Shown here: piece after piece, positions 26,495 through 35,239 of the stretch
Position numbering within the stretch: the first letter of the stretch is position 1
How the letters are laid out: each line of letters opens with the position of its first letter
From: CAVXZE01 sp964615365
GTDB taxonomy: Bacteria > Myxococcota_A > UBA9160 > UBA6930
Length of the DNA: 64,000 nucleotides
Direction: 5' to 3'
Assembly: GCA_964615365.1 (NCBI GenBank)
Contig: CAZTOU010000021.1
Span: 1-64,000 of the forward strand
The notes under the pieces: generated by a model
The model's input: the letters and a program-made list of their open reading frames with translations, nothing else
The model's database searches: none
What the model was told of the DNA's origin: nothing
Translations under genes and position numbers: made by a program

Positions 26495-27340
26495 TCAGCC
26501 GAAGAAGACGCTCCGGCGTTGCTTCAGGCCCTTGGCGACGAGCGCGGCGACAGCCTTTTCCACCTGCCGGACCTTCTTCCCGATCACTTCGTCCTCGTCG
26601 TCGCTCGCCCCTTCGAAGTGCATCGGCTTTCCGAAGTGGATGTAGGCCTTCACCGGGAGCGGCAGCGGCAGGATGGTGGGAGAGAGCGGTGTGTACGGCG
26701 TTCCCATCAGCTTGGCCAGCGGCTCCATCCGCGAAAGGCTGGCGCACATCTCTTCGCCGCCGATGAAGCCGAAGGGCACGATGGGGGCGTTGGTCTTGAG
26801 CGCGAGCCGCATGAAGCCCTGCCCGAATCCCATCATCTTGTAGCGGTCTCGCCAGACCCGGCCGCCCCCCCTCTGCCCCTCAGGGAATACCAGGATGGCG
26901 GCGTCGTCCTCCGCCAGCAGGCGCTCGGCGTTCTCCGGCGTGCCGGTCAGCTGGCCCACGCGGTTCATGAGAATGCTCACCAGCGGGACGTTGGCGAAGA
27001 AGTACTCGATCATGGCTCGCAGCATGCGCGGCGGCTCGGCTTCGAGCGCCACCGCCGCGGCGACCAGCATACCGTCGTAGGCGAGCTGGGCGCTGTGGTT
27101 GCCGACCACCATCACCCGTCCTGGGGGGAGATGCTCGAGGCCGCTCGTCTCCACCCGGAAGTAGTTCCGATACAGCCAGCGGACGATCACCAGCATGCGC
27201 AGGGCGCTCGCAGGCGATCCGCCCCACCGGTCGTAGCCGAACTCGTTGACCGCGAGGCCCATACGATCGACTCGCTGACGCAGCTCGTCGTCGACGAATC
27301 GCTCGAGAAGGGAGGAGAAATCGGGCAGCAGGCTCGGCAC
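26495..27340 (-). CDS. Lysophospholipid acyltransferase-family protein
   Basis: 281 aa from GTG 27340. PlsC-type motifs: VVGNHSAQLAYDGML (His and Asp of the catalytic pair, spaced as in the NHSxxLxxDG subgroup), FPEGQRGGGRVWRDRYKMMG and IVPFGFIGGEE. It should transfer an acyl chain to a lysophospholipid or similar acceptor at the inner membrane; TIVSIL-like hydrophobic stretches may seat it there. It converges with the acyl-CoA synthetase-like gene, 26 bases away. Confidence 0.85.
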   Translation of the reverse strand: MPSLLPDFSSLLERFVDDELRQRVDRMGLAVNEFGYDRWGGSPASALRMLVIVRWLYRNYFRVETSGLEHLPPGRVMVVGNHSAQLAYDGMLVAAAVALEAEPPRMLRAMIEYFFANVPLVSILMNRVGQLTGTPENAERLLAEDDAAILVFPEGQRGGGRVWRDRYKMMGFGQGFMRLALKTNAPIVPFGFIGGEEMCASLSRMEPLAKLMGTPYTPLSPTILPLPLPVKAYIHFGKPMHFEGASDDEDEVIGKKVRQVEKAVAALVAKGLKQRRSVFFG

Positions 27341-27375
27341 GGGGCAATTCTACACCAAGCTGCTCGTCGGCAGCC

Positions 27376-27560
27376 ATGGTCATCTTCTGTTCGAATGAGA
27401 CCGGCGAGATCCTCGAGGCGACCACCTCCTTCTTGAGCCTCTTCGCCGGGCCCATGCTGGGGCTGTTTCTGATGGGTGTGCTCACCCGATTCGCGAGCTT
27501 CGGGGGCTGGCTGGCGGGATTGGTCTTCGCCATCCCGGCGACCGCGTGGCTGCAGGGATT
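27376..27560 (+). pseudogene. Sodium:solute symporter fragment
   Basis: TTSFLSLFAGPMLGLFLMG followed by VLTRFASFGGWLAGLVFAIPATAW matches a late transmembrane pair of SSS-family transporters. Only about 55 residues remain; neither the sodium-binding core nor a normal start is present, and the frame drifts into unrelated sequence after 27560. It is a leftover of a deleted transporter gene. Confidence 0.6.
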
Positions 27561-27593
27561 CACTCGGGAAGGCGTCCGGGTAGCAGCAGGGTC

Positions 27594-27809
27594 TCAGGGA
27601 TCCTGCGTCGGTTCTTCACCGGTGACGCCGGGAACACCGCACCCGATCAGCATCCTTCGCGCCTCGTCCCGGAATCGGTCTCTCAGATCTCTCGTGGGGG
27701 GGCGATTCGGCCCGCCGGGTTGCCCCACGAGTTCGAGGCACAGCTTGTCGAGGTATCCGTCACCGCTGGTGTACTGCTCCATTTCCGTCCAGAGGACGTA
27801 GAAGGTCAT
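27594..27809 (-). CDS. Possible small hypothetical protein
   Basis: 71 aa from ATG 27809 (MTFYVLWTEMEQYTSGDGYL). Composition is protein-like with several aromatic residues, but no family, signal or ribosome site is recognised. It may be a degraded gene in the same decayed interval as the symporter fragment. Confidence 0.25.
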   Translation of the reverse strand: MTFYVLWTEMEQYTSGDGYLDKLCLELVGQPGGPNRPPTRDLRDRFRDEARRMLIGCGVPGVTGEEPTQDP

Positions 27810-28115
27810 GGTCGAGAAAGCACCGGCCGCCCCACCGCTTCTTCTATGTCCATGGTGAAGTCCGTTCAGGAAAGCTGGGTTCCAAACCACTCATCGCAGG
27901 CCTGATCGATGGTGTCTCGGAATCCCGGCTGGCTCGGCCAGTGCCCGGGGGGCACTCCGGGGCATCGCGGCAATAAGACGCATCGAGTGATCCGATCTTC
28001 GGCGCTCGCGCGACTGATTCACACAAGACAGGAGAGACGAGAATCCATTCTCGGCGAGGGTTTCCATGATCCTCGGCTCCAGAGAGGCCGCCGATTGTCG
28101 GGAGGAGAGATTGAA

Positions 28116-29258
28116 ATGCAGTTAGGGAGATCCAGAACAGGTCGAAGTAGGAAGGTCCTGCAACTTCCGAAGTTCTTCGCACTGGTACTCGGAGTAGTCA
28201 TTGCCGGAGGCTTCGCGCTGGCTGGCCCAGCTTCGGCGGACATCGCTTCGGGCCTCGTCGCGCACTACCCGCTCGATGGCAGTCCCGAAGACGTCAGCGG
28301 CAATGCCCTGGACGGTATTCTCGTGGGGCCGGTCCCGGTTGCCGACCGGTTTGGCAATCCCGACGGCGCGTATCGCTTCAATGGGGAAACCGACTACATC
28401 GAACTCGGTACGCCGGAGGAGCTTCGGATCACCGGTCCGATGACCGTGTCGGCGTGGTTCCGGGCTGATCCCTTGGGACTCACCGATCACAGGGCTCTCG
28501 TCGCGCGGTCGGGTCGAGACGTTCTCGACGCGTACAGCTGGGAGCTCCGTCAGTACTGGGGTGCCGCCCAAGCATGGGTGTCGGGGGACGGCCAGTCGGC
28601 AGTCTTCGCGACCGGACCGGATGACCTGGTGGCTGACGAATGGCACCACATGGCGATGACCTACGAGCCTGGCAAGTCGGTAGCGGTCTACCTCGACGGG
28701 GAACTCGTCGAGAAGACGACTTCGTCGGTGCCGGCCGCTCTGCACGACCCCGCTGGAGTCTCCGTCCGTATCGGGGCGAGCTGGTACGAAGGGGGACCCC
28801 CCTCCAACCAGTGGTCCGGCGATATCGACGAAGTCCGGATCTACAACAGAGCGCTCTCGCCGGAGCAGGCGGCGAAGCTAGCCGGCGGGCCGTGCTTCGA
28901 CGGCCTGGACAACGATGGAGACGGAAGGGTCGACTTCCCCGCCGATCCCGGCTGCAAGGATCCAACCTGGAGCACCGAGAGCCCTCAGTGCCAAGACGGT
29001 ATCAACAACGACCCCTTGCAGGATCCGGATCCGGGGCATATCGACTTCGACGGCGGCGCCTCCCTCGATCTCAATGGAGACGGATTCGTAGACGCCGAAT
29101 TCAATCTGGCCATGCCTGCGGTGACTGAACCCGACCCGCAGTGCATCGGCATGCCCTGGAAGAAGGGGGAGCCACGGCACTGCGGCCTCGGTGTCGAGCT
29201 GGGTCTGCTGCTGCCGCCGCTGATGTGGCTCTGGCGACGCCGCTCGCGCCGCACCTAG
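28116..29258 (+). CDS. LamG-domain surface protein with CGLG-type C-terminal anchor
   Basis: 380 aa from ATG 28116 behind GGAGGAGA. A signal peptide (FFALVLGVVIAGGFALAGPASA, about residues 19-40) leads to a LamG / concanavalin-like domain (LVAHYPLDGSPEDVSGNALD ... WHHMAMTYEPGKSVAVYLDG ... GDIDEVRIYNRALS), a carbohydrate or protein-binding sandwich. It is followed by DNDGDGRVDFPADPGC calcium-type repeats and the tail HCGLGVELGLLLPPLMWLW with an RRRSRR end. The tail closely matches that of the 20275-21420 protein. It likely sits on the cell surface after processing at or near the Cys. A strong hairpin terminator follows. Confidence 0.85.
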   Translation: MQLGRSRTGRSRKVLQLPKFFALVLGVVIAGGFALAGPASADIASGLVAHYPLDGSPEDVSGNALDGILVGPVPVADRFGNPDGAYRFNGETDYIELGTPEELRITGPMTVSAWFRADPLGLTDHRALVARSGRDVLDAYSWELRQYWGAAQAWVSGDGQSAVFATGPDDLVADEWHHMAMTYEPGKSVAVYLDGELVEKTTSSVPAALHDPAGVSVRIGASWYEGGPPSNQWSGDIDEVRIYNRALSPEQAAKLAGGPCFDGLDNDGDGRVDFPADPGCKDPTWSTESPQCQDGINNDPLQDPDPGHIDFDGGASLDLNGDGFVDAEFNLAMPAVTEPDPQCIGMPWKKGEPRHCGLGVELGLLLPPLMWLWRRRSRRT

Positions 29259-29281
29259 ACTGAAGTTCCAGGTGTTACAGG

Positions 29282-29317
29282 AGCCCTGGTTTCACGCAAG
29301 AGCGTGAAACCAGGGCT
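29282..29317. terminator. Perfect 16-bp stem-loop after the LamG gene
   Basis: AGCCCTGGTTTCACGC (29282-29297) pairs exactly with GCGTGAAACCAGGGCT (29302-29317) around AAGA. It starts 24 bases after the stop codon. The run after it is TTCCTCGTCTT, only moderately T-rich, so it may terminate or mark an mRNA end in either direction. Confidence 0.7.
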
Positions 29318-29696
29318 TCCTCGTCTTGCCAAATCACGCTCCAAGATGAGGTCGTGTAGGGTCCGTATTGGACGCGGGGCATACAGGTCGATCGATGGCC
29401 CGGCGCAGAGCCGTTATGCTCCTATCACGAACGTGTCGGCGTACTGGGTCGTGAGGGCGATTCTGCAGGTCTACTACATCGGCTTCGACAAGGCGGATGG
29501 ATTCAACGTCGCGTTTTCGTCATACGCCCCGTCTTCTCCCTTCGGGAGTATGTCGAACAAGCAGTCATCCTATCTCTTATTCGCCGAATTCCTGTTGATC
29601 AGCGCGCTCTATCTGATTCCGTTGGTGTGCGGGAGGTAGCGTCGCCCAGGGCGCTCAGTGGGAGGCGGTCTTGGTCGAGCAGCTTCGCGCGTGAAG
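29318..29696. other. Intergenic stretch with no convincing gene
   Basis: One open frame on + (about 110 codons) runs through here but has no ribosome site and unusual composition. It may hold decayed sequence between the LamG gene and the convergent SDR gene. Confidence 0.4.
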
Positions 29697-30545
29697 CTAG
29701 AAGACGCCCCTTTCCCCCCGGTGCTGACGGCGGGTGCTGGAACGCCCGAGAGCCGCCACCAGCCATGGGAAGAGGCGCTTCAACCAGTAGGCGACCCAGG
29801 CCTCTGCCGCGATGGGGGCGATGGCCCGGTTCTTCTGGATCGCCTTGAGGATTCCGCGCGCCACGCGGTCCGGTCCGTAGTTGCGTTTCTCGAAGGTTCG
29901 GATCGCCTGCTCGCGGTTCTCGGGCACGCCGCTGGACCCGTACACGCTCGCGGTACGCACGATCGGCGTATTGATCAGGCCCGGGCAGACGGCGGTAACC
30001 CCGATCCCGCTCTCCGCCAGCTCCGCGCGCAGCGATTCCGAGAAGCCGAGGACGCCGAACTTTGCGGTGACGTATGGGGTCATCCCGGGGAAGGCGATGT
30101 AGCCCGCCATCGACGCGATATTGACGACGTGGCCGCCGGCACCGGCCTCGATCATCCTGGGGAGGAAGTGATAGCAGCCGTTGACGACGCCCTTGAGGTT
30201 GATGGCAAGGACGGTGTCCCACTTCTCGAGCGGAATCTCGACGAAGAGCCCGCCGATCCCGATCCCGGCGTTGTTGACCAGCACGTCCACGCGCCCGAGC
30301 TCGGCGTAGGTTCGCTCGGCAAAGTCGCGCATCTCCTCTGCGCTCGAGACGTCGACACGGGATGGAAGGACGCGGCAGCCCATCTGCCGGATCTGCTCCG
30401 CAGTCTCCTCCAGTCCCGCCTCGTTCACGTCGCAGATCGCGAGATCGGCACCACGCCGAGCCAGCGCCAGCGCCGTCTCGCGCCCGATCCCGCTCGCAGC
30501 GCCCGTCACGACCGCCACCCTTCCCGAGAGATCCTCGATGTTCAT
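29697..30545 (-). CDS. SDR family oxidoreductase
   Basis: 282 aa. Cofactor motif VVTGAASGIGRETALALA, NNAGIGIGG, catalytic Ser region VNIASMAGYIAFPG, YVTAKFGVLGFSESL (Tyr-x-x-x-Lys) and VCPGLINTPI are all present, so it should be active. The long C-terminal tail ending AWVAYWLKRLFPWLVAALG is typical of the membrane-associated SDRs similar to glucose/steroid dehydrogenases. It follows the alpha/beta hydrolase by 73 bases, same strand. Confidence 0.9.
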   Translation of the reverse strand: MNIEDLSGRVAVVTGAASGIGRETALALARRGADLAICDVNEAGLEETAEQIRQMGCRVLPSRVDVSSAEEMRDFAERTYAELGRVDVLVNNAGIGIGGLFVEIPLEKWDTVLAINLKGVVNGCYHFLPRMIEAGAGGHVVNIASMAGYIAFPGMTPYVTAKFGVLGFSESLRAELAESGIGVTAVCPGLINTPIVRTASVYGSSGVPENREQAIRTFEKRNYGPDRVARGILKAIQKNRAIAPIAAEAWVAYWLKRLFPWLVAALGRSSTRRQHRGERGVF

Positions 30546-30618
30546 GGCGCCAGTCTAGCCCACTCGGGAGTCGCTCCTTGATCCGCACCTTGCGACGAGA
30601 AGCGGCGGTGCAACGGCC

Positions 30619-31488
30619 CTAGAAGTTGGCTGCAACGTCGGTCTGTGGTTCCGAGATCTCCTCTCCAGGAGCCGAGAAAAAGCGTCGCACCTGGCTCACG
30701 ACCAGTGCGGGCTCCTCCTCGGGAACGAAGTGGCCGGAGCCGGGAACGCTGACGAGTGTGGCGTCCGCGAGGTCGCTCTCGAGGCGCTTCGCCACCGACA
30801 GGGGGAAGATTGGGTCGCGCTCGCCCCAGAGGATCAGCGTGGGCGCGTTGATTCGGAGGAGGTCGTGGGATGTGGGGCAGATGCGTCGAGGAGTCACGGC
30901 GCAGACCCGGCCGAACATGCGTCGTCGGAGTGGCGTGGCGGTCCAGCTGGGGTGGAAGACGGTCACCAGGCGTTCCAGGGCATCCCTCTTGCGGGTGGTG
31001 GAGAGGCGCAGGATCAGGCGGAAGACCCGGGGGTCGAGAAGCAGCCGGCGGAGCGGGGCGAGACGCCCCATCTGGAGCGCGAGCCTCATCTGCCACGACC
31101 AGTTGGGATACGGTCCCGTGTCCATCACCACGAATCGATCGATCCGCTCGGGGTGACGGCCGGCGAAGGCGAGTGCGAGCATGCCGCCCACGTCGTGGGC
31201 GACCAGGTGCGTCCTCATCAGGCTGAGCGCATCGCTGAACTCCCCAAACCAGGCCACGTAGTAGTCGAGATCGTGATCGAGATCGGGATGCCCGTCGGTC
31301 CGACCGTGGCCGGGAAGGTCGGGCGCGATCACGTGGTATTCCTCCGCGAGCGGCACCAGACAGTGTCTCCAGAGTCGCGAGTCGGTGGGGAAGCCGTGCA
31401 GGAACACCGCGGTGGGATGCGACGGATCTCCGGCCTCGAGGTAGTGCACCCGCAGTCCACTCGTCAGGGTGATGTATCGACTTCTCAT
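30619..31488 (-). CDS. Alpha/beta hydrolase with Asp nucleophile (epoxide hydrolase / dehalogenase-like)
   Basis: 289 aa from ATG 31488, with AGAGGAG upstream. HGFPTDSRLW is the oxyanion loop, VAHDVGGMLALAFAG places Asp at the nucleophile elbow (Sm-x-Asp-x-Sm as in epoxide hydrolases, haloalkane and fluoroacetate dehalogenases), and GSGHFVPEEEP carries the catalytic His. Ser-nucleophile esterase activity is therefore unlikely. It is cytoplasmic. The TetR gene upstream on the same strand and the palindromes between them suggest local control. Confidence 0.85.
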   Translation of the reverse strand: MRSRYITLTSGLRVHYLEAGDPSHPTAVFLHGFPTDSRLWRHCLVPLAEEYHVIAPDLPGHGRTDGHPDLDHDLDYYVAWFGEFSDALSLMRTHLVAHDVGGMLALAFAGRHPERIDRFVVMDTGPYPNWSWQMRLALQMGRLAPLRRLLLDPRVFRLILRLSTTRKRDALERLVTVFHPSWTATPLRRRMFGRVCAVTPRRICPTSHDLLRINAPTLILWGERDPIFPLSVAKRLESDLADATLVSVPGSGHFVPEEEPALVVSQVRRFFSAPGEEISEPQTDVAANF

Positions 31489-31552
31489 TGGGGTCTCCTC
31501 TCTTCGCCGTGGGCTCACGGCTGGTCCCGGCTCGTCGAGTCGGATGATTTGT

Positions 31553-31581
31553 TGGACGTCCATATAGTTTGTGGCCAAACT
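31553..31581. promoter_or_regulatory. Palindromes between TetR and the hydrolase gene
   Basis: TGGACGTCCA (31553-31562) is a perfect 10-bp palindrome. Next to it AGTTTG (31566-31571) and CAAACT (31576-31581) form an inverted repeat around TGGC. They lie 65-95 bases upstream of the hydrolase start, where its promoter should be, and are the best operator candidates for the TetR at 31594-32208. Confidence 0.45.
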
Positions 31582-31593
31582 TGCCCTTTCCCG

Positions 31594-32208
31594 TCAGGTC
31601 GTACTCGTCCCTCCGGGGGAGAGCATCGCGGTCAGCGCCTGCTCGATCGAGGCCCAGCTCTCCTCCGCGGCAGCCAGGTCCGGATCGAGAATCAGCTGCA
31701 GAGCCAGCCCGTCGAGGAGCCCGGTGATCGACATCGCAAGACCCCGTGCTCCGATTCGAGGCGCGAGGATGCCGCGGGAGATCGCTCCCTCGAAGCCAGT
31801 CTCGAGGGCGTCCCGGAAGCGCTGGAAGAGCAGGCGGAGCTCCCGAGCCACCGGCGGACTCTGCCGCGAGGCGACCCATCCCTCGTAAGTCAAGGTAAAG
31901 AGGGCGGGATTGGACCCGATGATCTCCCGCGTGGCCCGCGAAATGTTGGAGGCCATCTGCTCGGGCGACTCGCTACTGAGCACGAGCGGCCCCAGGAGCC
32001 GGATCGACGGCTCGGCGCTCCGCCTCACCACCTGCGCGAGCATGTCTTCCTTGTTCTCGAAGTAGTAGTGAAGGAGACCCCGGCTCACGCCCGCCCGATC
32101 GGCGACGCCGGTCACGGTGGTGGCCGCGTACCCCTGCTCCGTCAGGCAGCGATAGGCCGCGTCGAGGATCTGCTCGGCCTTCTCCTCGGATCTCCTGCTG
32201 GGGCTCAT
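31594..32208 (-). CDS. TetR-family regulator
   Basis: 204 aa. HTH region AEQILDAAYRCLTEQGYAAT followed by VADRAGVSRGLLHYYFENKE. The C-terminal domain resembles BetI-like regulators (GLLDGLALQLILDP). It lies directly upstream of, and on the same strand as, the alpha/beta hydrolase, which it probably regulates. Its own 5' flank overlaps a degraded oxidoreductase gene, so its promoter may lie inside that debris. Confidence 0.9.
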   Translation of the reverse strand: MSPSRRSEEKAEQILDAAYRCLTEQGYAATTVTGVADRAGVSRGLLHYYFENKEDMLAQVVRRSAEPSIRLLGPLVLSSESPEQMASNISRATREIIGSNPALFTLTYEGWVASRQSPPVARELRLLFQRFRDALETGFEGAISRGILAPRIGARGLAMSITGLLDGLALQLILDPDLAAAEESWASIEQALTAMLSPGGTSTT

Positions 32209-32228
32209 CCCTCGCGCTCGCCGTCAAG

Positions 32229-32518
32229 GTGCCCCTCGTCTACACCAACATACTGCTCTCCAACTGGAGGGCGTTCGAGAAGGCGGGCCTCGGCCAGGCG
32301 AGCTGCTCCGGGAGCTGGCACAGCATCGGCTTCCTCGACTTCCCCGTCAGCTTCGAGGGATACTCCTACTCGGCAGGACCCGACGAGCCGATCGTATGGC
32401 AGTTCGAGAAGGCACTCGCCTGGCCCGGCCTGCGGCCGCGCGCGCCTATGTGGACGCAGCCATCGACGAGGCCTGGCGAGCGGTGGGCGAATTGACTTCG
32501 TCGCCGGTCGGCGCTTAG
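32229..32518 (+). pseudogene. C-terminal fragment of an FAD-type oxidoreductase, frameshifted
   Basis: MPLVYTNILLSNWRAFEKAG and SWHSIGFLDFPVSFEGYSY look like the C-terminal part of an FAD/NAD(P)-binding oxidoreductase. Near 32430 the frame changes and continues as ARAYVDAAIDEAWRAVGELT to a stop at 32516-32518. No start or FAD motif remains. Family assignment is by memory and tentative. Confidence 0.4.
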
Positions 32519-32519
32519 G

Positions 32520-32870
32520 AGGAACGAGGCCCCCGGCACCGCCCGCTCCGAACCAGACAAAGGTCAAGGTGAACGAATCGACCAGCGGCGCTCCGTTCAC
32601 CAATGCGAGCGCATCGTACAAGCCGTCGTCACCCCCATTGGTCCCGCTCCGTCTTGTGGTCGTTACGGTCCAGTAGGACCCTGTTCCCCAGGGAGACCCC
32701 GGTCGCGAATCGGAAGAAGGAAGACCAGGGGGCCCTTGAGGCTTCTCCGCGCGCCGCGCGTGAGTTCGTCGCGAATTGTCGGGTAGTCGCTCTTCGCGAG
32801 TGCCTTCAACCAGTCGGCCTTCACCGATCCGTCGCAGTAGTATGTCACCCTCCAGCCTGGACCAATGGTG
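32520..32870 (-). pseudogene. Decayed gene of unknown function
   Basis: Minus-strand segments read like a real protein in two frames (VTYYCDGSVKADWLKALAKS ... then YDALALVNGAPLVDSFTLTF) but no continuous frame joins them and no start is seen. It may be the end of a secreted or lipoprotein gene of unknown family. Confidence 0.3.
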
Positions 32871-33041
32871 GGGGCAGTGTCGAGCCGGCCGAAATTCCAA
32901 CACCTACGCCCGCTCCGTCTGAGGGGGCTGGGTCACCGGGAGAAGGGAGCTGACTAGGAACCTGTTGGCAGTCGTCATCCGTTGTTCGCTGTAGCCAAGC
33001 TCGACTTGCAGGGGGGGGACGTTGATGGTGCAGTTGGTGAT

Positions 33042-33386
33042 CTAGTCGGCGGGTATGTTGATCTGCGGATGGAGCACTACCTTGAGTGCGTCGGTGTTGT
33101 CAGCGACGAACCGTACGGTCCCGAATGTCAGAGTGTACAGGCCGTCACGTCCCTCCTTTCTGCCCGACGGCGATCCGTAGTCGGCAAGAAGCCGGTTCAT
33201 GGTGATCGTTGGCGGGTCGCAGAAGACGAAGAAGTCAAGAGTTTCCCCTGGCTCATGATATTGGATCGACATTGGCCAACATCGGAAGCCACCCACGACT
33301 CTCTCGTCAAGAAGCATCCGCAGGGCATTTGTCTGCATCTCCGGGGTCGACTCCGACCACTCTGAATACGCGCCCGCATCGCCCAT
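33042..33386 (-). CDS. Hypothetical protein, downstream of a putative lipoprotein
   Basis: 114 aa, no recognised family. Sequence is plausible (ETLDFFVFCDPPTITMNRLL, YTLTFGTVRFVADNTDAL) and non-repetitive. It starts 3 bases after the stop of the 33390-33704 gene, so the two may be one operon or a single gene split by a stop. No export signal of its own. Confidence 0.4.
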   Translation of the reverse strand: MGDAGAYSEWSESTPEMQTNALRMLLDERVVGGFRCWPMSIQYHEPGETLDFFVFCDPPTITMNRLLADYGSPSGRKEGRDGLYTLTFGTVRFVADNTDALKVVLHPQINIPAD

Positions 33387-33389
33387 CAG

Positions 33390-33704
33390 CTAGGTTGCGT
33401 CGAATCCTTTTCCGAACCTTCTAGTTGACTCTTCCTGGTTGGGACAATTCGCAGTGCGCAAGGAAGTAGCGTCCCACGCTGTCTTTACCCTTTCGGATAG
33501 GGCCACGTCCGTTGGGTCGTAGTGAGACGCGTACAGATAGAACAAGGTGGCGGTCATCATGTCACCGTTCTCGGCGGCGACCTCCGCTCTCTCAACCAGT
33601 TGGCTTATCAATGCTGCTCGCTCCTGGCCCGGGGATTCGCCGGCTGGGCACGCGAGGCAAGCTATGAAGAATAACGTGGCCGCTACAATGGATTTGGGTG
33701 ACAC
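33390..33704 (-). CDS. Putative small exported protein / lipoprotein
   Basis: 104 aa from GTG 33704, with AAAGGGG about 8 bases upstream. The N-terminus VSPKSIVAATLFFIACLACP is a signal peptide that ends in a possible lipobox (one of two Cys). The rest (LISQLVERAEVAAENGDMMT) looks like a short tetratricopeptide-type helix pair and ends NCPNQEESTRRF. Lower GC than the metabolic genes nearby. No function can be assigned. Confidence 0.5.
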   Translation of the reverse strand: MSPKSIVAATLFFIACLACPAGESPGQERAALISQLVERAEVAAENGDMMTATLFYLYASHYDPTDVALSERVKTAWDATSLRTANCPNQEESTRRFGKGFDAT

Positions 33705-33902
33705 AGGAGTTTCCCCTTTGCTTTCGGGGATCGCAGAGCGCCGCATCAAGCTGTGTTTTCCATCCGCTACTATGCCGCGCGATACGTAGTGCAATCTAGC
33801 CCCATGGGACGTTCGCGGGCAGTGTAGGCCCTAGGAGTAGTCCGATCAATCGCAGTTCTGCGGCGGGGGCGTTCTTGCGCCTCGCGAGCAAAGGAGATCT
33901 CG

Positions 33903-34949
33903 ATGAGGAACAGCAGCTCTCAGCTTTGGACGGTCGTCTCCGCAGCGGCGCTTGCGTGTCTTCTCGGATGCACCGATCCCTCTGCCGAGTACGAGAAGGT
34001 TCGAGCAATCGACAGCATCGAGGCTTATCAGGCCTACGCAGAGCAATTCCCGAACGCACCCGAGGCCGATGAGGCCAGGAAGCGCGCGATGCTCTTGACG
34101 GATTGGAAAGAGGCGGCTGCCAAGAACTCGCCCGAAGCCTTCCGAAGCTTCCTCGATGCACAGCCCGATTCGGAATTCGAGCACCAGGCGAATGCGCGCA
34201 TCTGGTCGCTGGCGGTGGAAGAAACGCTTGGGCGATGGGAACCCGCTGAAGGAGAGGATCCAACCGAGATTCGCCGTACGGTGCGCACGCTCGCGACGAA
34301 TGGAGAGCTGGACAGGGACGTGGGCGAGGAGCACTTCGCGTCGATCGACCGACTCCTGATCGAAGCCCTCCGGCGCGCACGAGGCGCGGGTCGCCAGAGC
34401 ATCCCGGGTCTGCAGCCGGTAGGGGCGGGTTCCTACCGCGCGGCGTCCGGTCTCAGTGTCAGTGGGGAGATCTCTTCCGAGGGAGAGGTGGTGTTTGAGC
34501 TCAAGGAGCTCTACGTGGGCACGAGTCGCATGGTCGGAGACGGTCTCCTCGCAGGTATCGGACGGGTCGTGGTAACGAATCCGATCGCTCAAAGCATCGA
34601 TGCGGTCGGGTCCAGTACCGTTCGTCAGTCCGCGCCCGGGGTCTTCGAGCTTCGGACAGTTCACCCGCACGATCGCGTATTTCGAAGGAACACGATGATG
34701 GGCAGGAGGCGCCAGACGGACCCCGATGAGCGGGTCCCTGCTGCCGATGGAAGCCTCTTCCGGTTCGAGGGAAGGGTGGAAGGATTCGTTGATGGCTGGA
34801 CGATCGAGGCTGCTGGCGACGCACCACTCGTCCTCGTTCTGCTCGAGGACCTTGGCCTGGTGCATGTAAGCGGTCGCGGTACGGCGATCTCGGCCGAGGG
34901 CCACGAGCGAGCATTTCCGATGTTCGATTCGGGTGATGAGATGCAGTAG
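33903..34949 (+). CDS. Lipoprotein of unknown function
   Basis: 348 aa behind AAAGGAGAT. N-terminal signal with lipobox LACLLGC (Cys about residue 22) predicts lipid attachment at the outer or inner membrane. The next 100 residues are TPR-like helices with DSIEAYQAYAEQFPNAPEAD. The C-terminal half is beta-rich with GLSVSGEISSEGEVVFELKE and VNPIAQS-like turns; no known domain is recognised. It stands alone between decayed regions. Confidence 0.7.
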   Translation: MRNSSSQLWTVVSAAALACLLGCTDPSAEYEKVRAIDSIEAYQAYAEQFPNAPEADEARKRAMLLTDWKEAAAKNSPEAFRSFLDAQPDSEFEHQANARIWSLAVEETLGRWEPAEGEDPTEIRRTVRTLATNGELDRDVGEEHFASIDRLLIEALRRARGAGRQSIPGLQPVGAGSYRAASGLSVSGEISSEGEVVFELKELYVGTSRMVGDGLLAGIGRVVVTNPIAQSIDAVGSSTVRQSAPGVFELRTVHPHDRVFRRNTMMGRRRQTDPDERVPAADGSLFRFEGRVEGFVDGWTIEAAGDAPLVLVLLEDLGLVHVSGRGTAISAEGHERAFPMFDSGDEMQ

Positions 34950-35239
34950 TTCCGATCTGATTGGACACCCTCAAGGGAAAATAGAAGGGGGTTACGCTCG
35001 TTGTGGACCAACAGAAGCAGCGCCGAGGACTTCTGCTTCGGAGGCTCGGGTCATCCGTGGAGATTGCGCCAGCGTTCGAGGTCCTGTTGCTGGCCAGAGT
35101 GTGATCCGTCAGAGTGATCTGGACCATCTGGCCGGTTGAGTCAAGAGACACTTCTGCCACCGGTCGAGCCGTCGCGCTGGCGGACATCGGTGCGAGCAGT
35201 TACGTACTGCAACCGATCCGCATCCTGAAGGAACCATGC
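34950..35239. other. Intergenic region
   Basis: No coding sequence or clear hairpin is seen. It carries the leader of the UroD-like gene, whose start has GAAGGA about 9 bases upstream. Confidence 0.4.

Noticed and set aside
29304..29639. 111-residue open frame after the hairpin
   Set aside because: No ribosome site and starts inside the terminator stem.
30730..32676. 648-codon open frame on + over the hydrolase and TetR genes
   Set aside because: Antisense shadow of two strongly supported genes; no family motifs.
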